Under the pieces are notes generated by a model. It was not told the DNA's origin and did no database searches. It saw only the letters and a program-made list of their open reading frames with translations. A DNA stretch of 64,000 nucleotides from Marsupella aquatica (Eukaryota; Marchantiophyta): the NCBI GenBank assembly GCA_973895155.1, contig OZ316895.1:3906001-3970000 (forward strand), read 5' to 3'. Positions within the stretch are counted from its first letter, which is position 1. Each line of letters begins with the position of its first letter. Position numbers and translations under genes: made by a program. This document shows positions 22,516 through 32,117 of the stretch, in pieces.

Positions 22516-23861
22516 TCCTTTTTCAGATGTACATTCATCCAGCATCAGGAGTTCCAGCCCTACCACTCCATGGTGCTGCTACATGGCATCCAGACCAGGT
22601 GCACTTACCTCTGTCCAACACTCACCACTTCAGTCCAAGTGTTGGGGGGGAGGAGGTCCCTTGTAATGTGGCCGACATTATTTCTAAGTTTCATGGTGTG
22701 GATCAGACCAGAGCAACAGATACAGCAGGCCTTGGAGAGGCCTCATCACCTTATCAGCAGCATGCTAGCAGCTTGGACAGTGGAGAGGCTGGCACTTCTG
22801 GCTCTTCAAGCACGAGTACATCAGGTCCTATTCCTAGTGTTGCCAACTATACATTCATCATGGGCAACCACCTGAGTAAAAGACAGAAGGACCAGCTGCT
22901 GAATTTGCTCCTCAAGCATGAGAATGTGTTTGCTTTCTCTATGAAGAACTTGGGTAAGTGCAAGACTATGCAGTTCTCCATTGAGTTGGCTGATGAAACA
23001 CCTATCTTCAGGTGGAGACACCGTTTGAGTAAGCATGAGTGGCAGCTGGTGGATGAGAGATGCCAAGAGCTCTATGAAGCTGGTCTTATTCAGCCCTCTA
23101 CATCAGATTTTGCAGCAGCTACAGTGATGCCAGCAAAGAAGGATTCCAGTGGATTATGGACAGAGAAGCGCATGTGTGCGGACTACAGGCCATTGAACCT
23201 GGTCACACCCCAGGACAGGTACCTCATGCCACGGCCAGAGGAGCTATTTGACAGCATTGGAGACTCAGACATCTTCACTCTTGTGGATCTAAGGCAAGGC
23301 TTTAACCAGATTTTGCTGCTTGCAGAGGACCGCAAGAAAACAGCTTTCCATGGTAGTAACCAACTATGGGAGTGGTTGGTGATGCCATTTGGCTTGAAGA
23401 ATGCGCCCATATTCTTTCAAAGAGTCATGGACCAGGTTCTTCAAGGTGCTGAGTTTCTGAAATGCTACATTGATGATGTGTTGGTCCACAGCAAAGGATT
23501 TGACCAGCATCTACTTGACCTTGAGGAGCTATTCATGAGGCTTAAGAAGGTGAACCTAAAGATACACCCCAAGAAGTGTGAATTTGCTGTCAGATCAGTA
23601 GTATATCTTGGGCATCGCATTCTTCCAAATGGAACCATGGCTCACTGGGCCAAGGTGGTATCCATCTTGGAAATGCCCACTCCTACCGATGTTCACACTT
23701 TGAGGAGTTTTATTGGGTTGTGCAATTACTACCGGATCTACATCAAAGATTTCAGTACCATTGCGCACCCATTGTATGCTTTGTTGAAAAAGAATGTGAC
23801 TTGGACATGGAGTACAGATGCTGAGGCAGCATTTGCCACTTTGAAGGAGAAGCTCTCATAA
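22516..23861 (+). pseudogene. pol: Reverse transcriptase domain, Gypsy type
   Basis: This part of the same 912-codon frame first contains a Ser/Gly/Thr-rich linker (22550-22850) and then RT. Recognisable blocks in order are KHEWQLVDERCQELYEAGLI, MCADYRPLN, FTLVDLRQGFNQI, AFHGSNQLWEWLVMPFGLKN, and the catalytic CYIDDVLVHS with Asp codons at 23472-23477. KKCEFAVRSVVYLGH and the thumb/connection segment LRSFIGLCNYYRIYIKDFS follow. All catalytic aspartates are present. The frame ends at TAA 23859-23861 inside the RT-RNase H connection (after LKEKLS), which is a premature stop. The next part lies in the +1 frame. Confidence 0.93.
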
Positions 23862-24059
23862 TACCCGGTGCTGAGAATTCAGACCTGATTTCAGCAAGGT
23901 CTTTGTGCTACACACAGATTGGAGTGCCCTTGGGATTGGTGCCATTCTGGGCCAGCATGATGAGGAAGGTAAAGAGTACGTCATTGCATATGCATCCAGG
24001 AGCAACAATCAGGCAGAGAGTCATTATTCTTCTTATGAGGGTGAATGCCTTGCTGTTGT
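23862..24059 (+). pseudogene. pol: RNase H, N-terminal half
   Basis: From about 23880 the +1 frame encodes the start of RNase H: VLHTDWSALGIGAILGQ with the first catalytic Asp, IAYASRSNNQAE, and SSYEGECLAVV with the catalytic Glu. A one-base change near 23875 and the stop at 23859 separate it from RT. The domain is cut after LAVV at 24059 by the LINE insertion and resumes at 24694, in the same frame, with GECLAVVWAV. Confidence 0.88.
24043..24059 (+). repeat. Target-site duplication of LINE insertion, left copy
   Basis: GAATGCCTTGCTGTTGT (17 bp) is repeated exactly at 24694-24710. Removing the intervening sequence plus one copy restores the continuity of the RNase H reading frame. This identifies the duplication as that of the insertion. 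Confidence 0.95.
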
Positions 24060-24458
24060 TCCCATGCCTCATGTTGCTGGAGGATGTGTAACAGGATTTT
24101 GACGGAGCTTCGCTTACCCATTGGAGGTGGTCTGCTGGCTATTCTTGATGCATCGACAGGACCGGAGCCTATTCACACTGCTAGGATCTTTTGTGTATAT
24201 CAGACTCTCTGGATGATTTGGCTGGGAAGAAATGAACATATGTTCTCTGATAAGGTGGGACGTTCATTTGACATGGGCCTGATGCTTGCTGAGACTGCCA
24301 ACCACATCCATGCGGTTGGGGCTGGTTTACGCTTTGGGCGGCGTCGCTCTCGGTTGAACCGGGCTCAGGAATGGTTGCGGGGAACGAGGCAAATCTGGCT
24401 GAGACGGGGTGGGGATAGGATTCTCTTGGTGCCCTCTAGCGGTGGCGTTGCTGATTGA
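24060..24458 (+). pseudogene. LINE ORF2 C-terminal fragment
   Basis: The translation includes LWMIWLGRNEHMFSDK. This matches the W-x-x-W-x-x-RN-x-x-F block near the C-terminus of plant L1-type ORF2 proteins, after RT and often after a zinc-finger region. A basic tail (RFGRRRSRLNRAQEWL) and the TGA at 24456 follow. Endonuclease and RT domains are missing through 5' truncation. Confidence 0.8.
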
Positions 24459-24693
24459 GGGGTCTCCTTTTTGGGGGGCTGCTGTGGGAAGGGCATGGGT
24501 GCTCTCTTGATCGGTGTTATTTCCCTTCTTTGAGGGGGGGCTCTCCCTGGGGCTTTGATGCTCTCTTTTGTGCTTTTGGGCTCTCTTTGTGGCTCGCTAG
24601 TGTGCTGTTGCTGTCCCTGTATTAAGGGCTGTTGTTCCCCCTATCCGTGGGGTCTTTCACGGTATTAAAATTTATTAAAAAAACCATTCCAAG
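24060..24693 (+). mobile_element. 5'-truncated LINE (L1-like) nested in RNase H
   Basis: The 634-bp insertion is flanked by the 17-bp exact duplication GAATGCCTTGCTGTTGT. It contains the C-terminus of a LINE ORF2 (to TGA 24456-24458), a G/T-rich 3' untranslated region of about 200 bp with repeated CTCTCTTT-type segments, and an AT-rich end (ATTAAAATTTATTAAAAAAA) followed by a few bases before the right duplication. The 5' truncation, A-rich 3' end and long target duplication are the signature of target-primed reverse transcription. It inserted in the same orientation as the host element. Confidence 0.93.
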
Positions 24694-25662
24694 GAATGCC
24701 TTGCTGTTGTGTGGGCTGTAATACATTACAGGCCCTACCTCTATGGGACCAGGTTTGTTCTCTACACTGACCACCAGCCCTTGAAGTGGTTGATGACCAA
24801 CGACAAGCTTACTGGCAAGCTTGCTCGTTGGGCACTCATACTCCAGGAGTATGATTTTGAGGTAATTCATAGGCCTGGTGTGACACATCAAAATGCTGAC
24901 ACTATGTCCCGCAACCCTTTGATTGCCTCTGATGATCCCTCAGATGCACGGCAGGATTTTGACCAGGTTTCCATCCTGCCTACATTTCATGCATCTACCT
25001 ATCTTGCTTTGCTGCCATGCTACATCATTGACCAACCTGTGGTGGACATATGGGAGGACAGTGACACTCTGAGATTTTTGCAGCATGGGGAGTACCCCAT
25101 ACATGTTACTGCAACCCAGAGAGACCGAATTCAGCAAAGGTCCAAGCGTTACTTGTGGAAGGGAGATCATCTCGTGCGCTGCTTGCCAGACAGGGAAGTG
25201 GTGGTTCCACCCATTCATGAGAGGGTTGGCCTTATCAGTAAGGTACATTCTGAGCTTGGTCATTTTGGCGTTAAGAGGACTTACAGCCTCTTGGTCCCTC
25301 ATTATCATTGGAGAGGCATGCATGGCCAGGTTCAAGATGTTATTGCCCGGTGTGAACAATGTGATAGGGTGAGGACTTCTTTCACATCTCGGCAACCCAC
25401 ACTTCACCCACTCCCTATTCAGGGCATGTTTTATCGTTGGTCATGTGATTTGGCTGGAGAATTACCCCTCACATCTCGGGGTAATCTGAGCTACATCATG
25501 ATCATGATAGAGCATTTCTCCAAGTGGATAGAACTTGTGGCATTGCCGGATAAGACCTCCCGTAGCACCAGCCAGGCATTCCTACAACAAGTTCTCAGCC
25601 GCTTTGGAGCTTGTGCAGAATGTCTCACTGACCAGGGCTCAGATTTTAGAGGAGAGTTCTAG
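24694..25662 (+). pseudogene. pol: RNase H C-terminal half and integrase N-terminal part
   Basis: After the right target duplication the RNase H continues with FVLYTDHQPLKWL, LARWALILQEYDF and HRPGVTHQNADTMSR, which bears the last conserved Asp. A tether region leads to the integrase zinc-binding domain: His residues in HSELGHFG and Cys residues in RCEQCD form the HHCC set. The catalytic core starts with SCDLAGELP (first Asp) and reaches LTDQGSDFRGEF (second Asp). The frame then meets TAG at 25660-25662, a premature stop inside the core. The frame is unchanged on the far side. Confidence 0.93.
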
Positions 25663-26496
25663 GAGCTGCTTGATCAGGCCCTCATTGATCATCGCCGGAC
25701 ATCACGAGATCACCCACAGGCAGATGGCTTGGCAGAGCGCATGGTTCAGACATGCAAGAAGGGCCTCCATAAGATCTGCCTCACCAAAAACAAGGAGGAT
25801 TGGGACCTGGCCTTACCCTACATTGCCATGGGGTATAGGATGTCCAGACATGCATCACTGTCTAACTTTTCTCCCTACTTCTTATTGTTTGGTCGTCACC
25901 CGGTTCCACCTTCTGCTATTGCTGCTCACATGCTTCAGGTGGTGGACTTGGATTCAGCTGTGACTTGGTCTGATGTGATCTCTGAGAGGGCTGCCCTATT
26001 CAGGGGGGTTATGCCCATGGCCATGGGGAATTTGGCCATTGCACAGCACAGGGACACACTGCGTTATGCACACACACGAGGGGGCACTTTTCAGCCCAAG
26101 GTCAGGAAGTTTGATGTGGGAGATTTTGTGTACTTGCAGCGGCAAGCTAACAACACCCTGGACACCTTTACCAGTCGTACTATTCTTAGGGTTAAAGCTA
26201 TTCGACCGTCTGGAGTGCTAGAGTTACAAGGGGCAGATGGGCGCACAATTGCTGACCATGCCAAGAATTGCGCCCCTTGTCATCTGCCTAACCTAGATCC
26301 CACCATTGTGACTTCTACTTGGATTCCACCTGTGGACTACCCTTGCAAGGTGTGTTTGCGAATTGATGATGCTGACCAGATGCTACTGTGTGACAATTGT
26401 AATGGAGGGTACCATCTTTTCTGCCTTCGGCCTGAACTTACCCAGGTGCCAGAAGGGTTATGGTTTTGCCCTTCTTGTGCTCCACGTGCTACCTGA
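25663..26496 (+). pseudogene. pol: Integrase C-terminal part with PHD finger
   Basis: In the same frame after the stop, HPQADGLAERMVQT supplies the Glu of the DDE triad. PYFLLFGRHP, a helical segment and VRKFDVGDFVYLQRQ follow (post-core, GPY/F-like domain). The polyprotein then carries a canonical PHD finger at 26344-26478 with the spacing C-x2-C-x11-C-x2-C-x4-H-x2-C-x14-C-x2-C, including MLLCDNCNGGYHLFCLRP and LWFCPSC. PHD fingers typically read histone H3 tails (methylated or unmodified Lys4). At the integrase C-terminus it sits where chromoviruses carry a chromodomain, so a role in target-site choice on chromatin is plausible but inferred. The frame stops at TGA 26494-26496 and remains open after it. 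Confidence 0.9.
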
Positions 26497-26847
26497 ATTT
26501 TCTTCAGCCCTCCTTTTGGCTGTGGTCTGGGGGGGATACAGAGGTTTACACCTCCACTACGTACATACCACTTCATTTGCTCTTTCTTGGCACTTGTGAA
26601 TGTGATTGGACTTTTTCTATGCATGTTGGTTGCTAGCAGCTTGCACATATGCCTTGCCGGTGACTTGTATGTTTTCGATACACTATGGCTACGATACTAT
26701 ATGTCACGACATCAGGCACACTATTATCCACTCCTAGAGATCTACCATGAATTGGTCAGGCTTCAGCAGGTCATTGCATCACCAAAATCTGTTGACGGAA
26801 ATGTGGACTCTGCAACCGGCCCTGGCTCTAAAGTAGGAGTTGTCTAG
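26497..26847 (+). pseudogene. In-frame extension after the PHD finger with a hydrophobic segment
   Basis: Beyond the TGA at 26494 the same frame has 116 codons with no stop until TAG 26845-26847, which overlaps the putative polypurine tract. A strongly hydrophobic stretch (VIGLFLCMLVASSLHICLAG) at about 26600-26660 could be a membrane span or signal-like segment. A Tyr/His/Leu-rich part and the end GSKVGVV follow. The TGA may be a mutated CGA, making this the true Pol C-terminus. Alternatively it is a small env-like or accessory ORF (no ATG near the start), or chance. The repeat of the final GSKVGVV-stop codons at 16297-16320 supports a real, conserved coding end. Confidence 0.5.
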
Positions 26848-27080
26848 CCCATTGAGTTGATGATGAAGCTATCTGATGCCATTAGAAGGTAGACTGGAAG
26901 ACATCTGAACGTGTCCTTTCTAGTCCAATGTTGCATTGAAGCTTTCGTTCTAGGAACTCTTGAGAAGAAGACTGGAAAGAACACATGAAATCTGAACTCG
27001 GTTATCTGAAGGTTACCTCTATTCTACTTAAGGGTACTGTTTTCTGTTTTAATGTTTTAATGTTACTAAATAAATTGAGT
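26835..27080 (+). other. Putative polypurine tract and start of the 3' LTR
   Basis: AAAGTAGGAG followed by TTGTCTAG has the form of a polypurine tract joined to an LTR start. About 230 bases follow, ending in an AT-rich stretch with AATAAATTGAG that could include polyadenylation signals. The expected copy of this sequence near the 5' end was not found, so the LTR is truncated, replaced or misassigned. Confidence 0.4.
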
Positions 27081-28559
27081 CTTTAAAAGAAATACCACTA
27101 AAATTGTGCATTTTTATGCACTTCCCATTCTCAGCAAAATATTGAAGGCTGAGAAATTTATGTGGATTTGCAACGAGTATCTAGCTTCCTCCACCATTTG
27201 CACTATGAAGTGTCCCAAAAAAGGAACTACAGACCAAGCTACAGACACCTGAGGCAGCCCAGTTGTACATTCCATTAGCAAATTCCATAACATGGGATGC
27301 CATTGTTTCATCAATAGAGCAACCTCCTTTACAGTGTAGATTGTTCATAACCAACTGAACAAATCAAACAAGTATGCATTGATTTGTCTAAACCCCCAAC
27401 AACTGAAATCCCTCTCCACCTTTCAATCTGGTGGAACATAGCCAATTTTCCGATACATGTGCAACCTAACCAAGTTTTGCCTAAATATTGTCTAGGAAAA
27501 TGCTGACTGCCAGTACAGTGACATATCGAGAAGTTTAGCCTATTGCAGTCAAATACTTAGTTAGCTATAAGGTTTACCCAAAATCAAACGTTCCCTCATG
27601 CATGTAACAAACATTTTATGTAAGAACTGCTTTCCAGGAAAGTGAGAAGTCGCCACTCACTCCTCGTCCCCAATTGAGAAAGACTAGCTGGTGCAAACCC
27701 AACAATGGTCCATCTCGACCAGCCAATTTGTTTTTTGTACAAAAATTCACTCTCAAGGAAACAAACAAGGAAAGTCCTTAGATTCAAAATATTGGTTTGA
27801 ACTGTAGTAACTGACTCGGATTTTCAAGTTAAGTACTTCTATATTTTCCAACCTCTATACCTGGAAGTGTGAATAGCTAATGATTAAAGCTTTAGTAAGT
27901 GATTTCCAAATAGCTACAGTAGTCTCTCTACCCATGCATGTACGCACGTGACGGTCTCCTGCACCCAGACTCTCCATGACCATCCCTATTTACAAGCACA
28001 GTCTACATATTTGAATGTTTTGTTACAGGATAAATCAATGCATATGATTTCACTCTAGCTAGATGATGACCAGTAGACTTTTATTTTATAGTGTAAATTT
28101 TGTACATTTTTAGTCTCTCTAAGTCAGCCTGTAAATGAACAGTACATGGTATCCAAAAGTCTATAGCACCAGTCGATGTTAAGGGGACGTAGGAAGGGAC
28201 CTCTAGCGTCATGAAGTTTCGGATACGTACAGCATAGGAAGGTACCTACTTAGTAGACTGATGTATTTAGATAAATTGGGAATGAGAAGTGGAATTTAGG
28301 GGTTAATTTAGTATATATTTTTGGGATATGGTATGCTATAGAAATAAAAAAAATACTCACACTTCCTTAAAACATCATTTATTTTGCTCTATAAAAGATA
28401 CAGATTTGAGATTACAATATATTGTTTTAATAGTCTGATTTGTTATTATGTTGCAAATATACTTTGAATCTACCTCTTTCCACTTGCACTTGGTTCCTAG
28501 TGAGTTTTGTAATCTATCACCCAAGGAGTCAAGACAATCATTCAAGAGAAGTAAACTCA
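27081..28559. other. No recognisable gene
   Basis: The sequence is AT-rich without transposon ends, domains or RNA genes that I can support. Minus-strand frames at 27114-27314 and 27596-27787 are short and lack family resemblance. Confidence 0.45.
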
Positions 28560-28569
28560 AACAATAAAC

Positions 28570-29318
28570 GAGAAATATGCTTAATAGACCCCCAACCCAA
28601 AAATTTTACTTGATCAACCTACTCAAAAACGTTTCTGCCCCGATGGACCCCCTCTTAATAATGAGCCAGACACGATGTTCTTCTAAAAGTTCTTTTAGAC
28701 TGAGATTCTGGGTGAGAAGGACCAAACTGGATAAATTGACTATAGGCCTTTGAACCACAAACCGGGCCACAAACCCTGCTCAGTTGAACAGTGACTGTGC
28801 CCGGTCAAACCGCATGACCTGCATGGTGGTACTCATCGTCATTGTAAATTGGGTCAATCAAATGTGAAGACATTGATTTCATGTTTATGTGAATGTCTTA
28901 GTTGTTGTAATAGTGCAAATAACTGACACTGGTGGTTTGGGAAGACATTGTGGACATTGTCTTTAGGTCACACTTGTCATTGTTTTGGCCAAGAGTAGTT
29001 TTTGTGAAGATTTATTACTGCGCAAAAATGAGTGTGTTGTTACAACAACGCTGCCAACAAGGACCATTCCCCATTCACGGTCTTTAGTTTGATCGGGCAC
29101 AGTCTGGTGAAACTGACCAAAGTTTGTGGTAGCTCAGTGCTATAGTCACTATTGACAAAGCTTTGTCCTAGTAACCCAAATTCTTGCTTAGTTTGGAAGG
29201 ACCCACACAAGAACAAAGTGTACGGCTTATTAACAGGGGGTCTATTAGGGAAAAATCATTTCAAGGCGGTTGATCGAGTAAAGTTATTGAGTAGGGGGTG
29301 TATTAAGCTTATCTCTCA
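28570..29318. mobile_element. Mutator-like foldback element, non-autonomous, long terminal inverted repeats
   Basis: The left end GAGAAATATGCTTAATAGAC is matched by the reverse complement of the right end (GAGATAAGCTTAATACACCC). Similarity continues inward through CTTGATCAACC, AATAGACCCCCTGTTAATAA versus GATGGACCCCCTCTTAATAA, and GTGCCCGGTCAAAC versus GTGCCCGATCAAAC. Each inverted repeat is therefore about 240 bp of a 749-bp element. AACAATAAAC flanks both sides (28560-28569 and 29319-29328), a 10-bp duplication within the 8-11 bp expected for Mutator-like elements. There is no transposase ORF. About 70 bases of the right end, including the flanking decamer, are duplicated at 29329-29398. Confidence 0.8.
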
Positions 29319-29328
29319 ACAATAAACA

Positions 29329-29398
29329 GCGGTTGATTGACAAGTAAAGTTTTTGAGTATGGCATCTATTAAGCGTATCTCAGTCTCAACAATAAACA
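29329..29398. repeat. Tandem duplication of the foldback element's right end
   Basis: GCGGTTGATTGACAAGTAAAG to AACAATAAAC repeats, with divergence, the preceding 63 bases of the terminal inverted repeat plus flank (29266-29328). This gives a third copy of the AACAATAAAC decamer at 29389-29398. Confidence 0.8.
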
Positions 29399-32110
29399 TT
29401 AAAGGAGTTAGGCAAAACCCAATACAAATCTCCATTCCATTCAAGGTTTACAATTTTATTTTTTCTGTTAAGGGTTTGGTTAAGGGTTGCATTTTCTGTC
29501 TTTTGTGTTTGCCTCTTTGAACCTCTTTTGCATTCCCTTGACATTCATTGTACTTTGTTGATCCTTTTGCAAAACTATGGTTTTTGCTTCTTTAGCAAGG
29601 GTGAATTTACAAGATGGTGGGGCACTTGTGATTTTTTTCACCAGAGCTAACTGGAGGGCCACTTCTTCTTCTAAAAATAAACTCACACCAAAATCCTGTG
29701 GCAATGAAGTTCATTAGATGCTAATACCTTGAATGAAAGGAGCCAAAGTTTGAAAATATTTGGACCACTTCTCGAGGTCCTCCTATATTCTAGACAAAAC
29801 AAGCACTCCACATCAGCGTTTTGTTGGGTCCATTGGTTGCCATGTAGGGTGGGTATATAGCACACTTGAATGGGCACTCAAGTTCTTGGGAAGCCAACTG
29901 CAGCCGTTTCCACTCATTAGAGGGGCTTTATTTAATCCTGGAGTGGATAAAAAGAAGCAAGGGGGCAGACATCTTGTACAGCCACCCTAAGCAATAAAGG
30001 GCAAAAACTTGGCCAGATAATATGGGAACCAGAAGTGGGCATGGGTGATACCCCAGAAGAGACAGAATGGAGGGCTGAGATCAGACCTTTGATGTCACAT
30101 ATAATTATATGGACCCCCCATCATCTGTACATTCTTCCACACATTTTGTAAAGTTTTCTAACTATAAACTGACCCTAGTATGCTTAGTTGCTCATAAACT
30201 AACATTTTTTCAAAGGAATGATGATTAGACCCATGAGGATCAGACTAGCCTATGTACCTAGGAAGTCCACTCCACCAAGTGGGCAGGATAAAAATGGAAT
30301 TATATATGACCAAGCACCATGGTGTAGCATAGCTACAATACTAATAAAGTTTTGTAAGTGAATCTTTTCCCCTCTGATTGTTATAAATTCTCAAAATTTG
30401 ATTAAATAGCCCTAACATTCTTCCACAATTTTTTTAAAGTCTTTTATTAAACCCAATGAAAACCCTAAACTAAAGTGCGCATGATGTGTTGGAAGAAAGT
30501 AGTGAGGACCCCAAGGCTATCTATAGGCAAATTCAATCCCCCCATTTGAGAACAAATAATATTAAGGCCCAGACCAATTTGTCCTTGAAATGTAATCAAC
30601 GTACTCTAGTCTAATGTATAACCATTCTAGACTAGCATTTTTGGGATGCTCATTTGTTGTTGTTCATTGGTCCTGCCATTCAGTGTTCACTTGTCCTATT
30701 GCACGTTAGCCATTGAAGGTGAAGACATGAGCGGGGACATGAGGGTGCATGAGGTGCATGGCTTCACATTTCACAATGCTACCTACCATGCATGCATTGA
30801 TTATACACACGAGTGCTTGATATTAGTCATCCCAACAAGCATAGCCTGGCAATAGGGTTCTTCATTAAGGCAAGTTGGAGGTTCCACCATTAACATTACT
30901 AGCTTTTGCCCTACCTCCATCCCAAAGTGGGGTTCACCAAAGCCCTTTACATAGAAAATACTTTACACTAATAAAAGCTGGAGATCACTCTCTTATCACC
31001 AAAATGGAATCCGGAAGGCAAGCAGCATATAAGGGTTGGAGTATTCCAAGTGTTAGGCATTTATTTTTAGGTCTAGAGTACTACTATAACTGTAGATATG
31101 CTAACCATAGAGACCTGCTTAGGTTAGCCCTGCTGCTTACTATATACGCAAGCAAGTGTATGTTTGTGTGTAGGGGTACAAAAGAATAGAAAAAGATTCA
31201 TTGTTACAATATCACTTGAGAGATTGGGAGAGCTAGTGTAAAGTCCCTAGGGTGCTGTAAAGCTCTTGTATATGTTCCTTTAGAGTAACCTTATATTGGA
31301 GGTGAATCATGTATCTCTTGTTGTCCACTACTTGTTTGTTGGATGGTCACATGTGTTTGCAAGTGAGAGTCTTTGCTCAACACTAGCAACCGTCTACTTG
31401 AATGTAACACCTAACATAACTTGAAGAGTAGACCAGAGAGTGTAGATGATTGTATATTTTGACTAAGTTGTTCCCCCTTTTCTCAATAATTGATTGTGCT
31501 GAGATCTGAATTGCCTTGGCATGCAAATGTTGCATCTAGCTTTTGAGATGCCCCAACAAGTAAAAATTATGCCATAATTCTGGCGGCTAGCGGGCTATGG
31601 GCACCCAAAAGAGCTTGTTAAAAAATGATCGTGCGCAAGTGAAACCTAGGTGGAGTTGGGGATGGAGTAAGACCCCATGTCCTCCACTTCCTGGACTACA
31701 TTTTGTATATAATAGTAACACCTATTTGGCAAGGTGGGTTACAATGCCCCAACAAAGTAGGGAATTGTTTTTTGCACTACTCTGTTTATAGTAGCCCTCT
31801 CAAAGTTTGGTGGTGGGCTTCAAGTTCCAATGGGAAAGTGGTTCCTGATAAGATGTTCTGTTGACACCTTGAGTGGACACTGGAGGCATGTCCCACTCCA
31901 CCTGCAAAGTAATGTCAAGACATCTCCCTTTCACCTTTTGTTCCAGTTCGTTTTGCCTAGAAAGTCCATTTGGTGCCAATTTTTGTGGTCTTCTTTCAGC
32001 GCGAGACTAAATAAAACAAAATATTGGTATCCTCAATCTGCTCTAGATCCTTTTTCTCCTTTGGAATAAACTTTTTTAACGAATATAAATAAATCTTGAA
32101 AACAGCATAC
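29399..32110. other. Unassigned, with fragments of dispersed repeats
   Basis: This stretch contains relatives of other window segments: 29605-29680 is related to 63935-64000, 30625-30745 to 15136-15265, and 31794-31855 to 8868-8940. The T-rich strand at 29460-29600 is low complexity. No gene is recognised. Confidence 0.45.
29605..29680. repeat. Dispersed repeat fragment, relative at the window end
   Basis: TTTACAAGATGGTGGGGCAC, TTGTGATTTTTTTCACC and GGCCACTTCTTC match, with divergence, 63935-64000 in the same orientation. On the minus strand both translate to related Glu/Val/Ala and Lys-containing peptides, so a transposon-coding origin is possible. It cannot be assigned. Confidence 0.45.
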
Positions 32111-32117
32111 TCCTTAT

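Larger units (their letters stand above)
16294..27080 (+). mobile_element. Decayed Ty3/Gypsy-type LTR retrotransposon with captured DNA methyltransferase and PHD finger
   Basis: The plus-strand domain order is Gag (two CCHC knuckles), protease, C5-cytosine methyltransferase, reverse transcriptase, RNase H, integrase, PHD finger. RT-RH-IN is the Gypsy order, not Copia. The methyltransferase between protease and RT is not part of standard Gypsy elements. Coding sequence runs from the ATG at 18463 to 26847. Decay: frame changes near 18995, 21290-21340 and 23875; in-frame stops at 19739, 20747, 23859, 25660 and perhaps 26494; and a LINE insertion at 24060-24693. Outer limits are tentative. A shared end motif occurs at 16294-16320 and 26821-26847, but I could not match a full LTR pair by eye. 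The 5' region to 18441 is probably LTR plus leader, and the right LTR is probably truncated or rearranged. The copy is non-autonomous. Confidence 0.85.
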
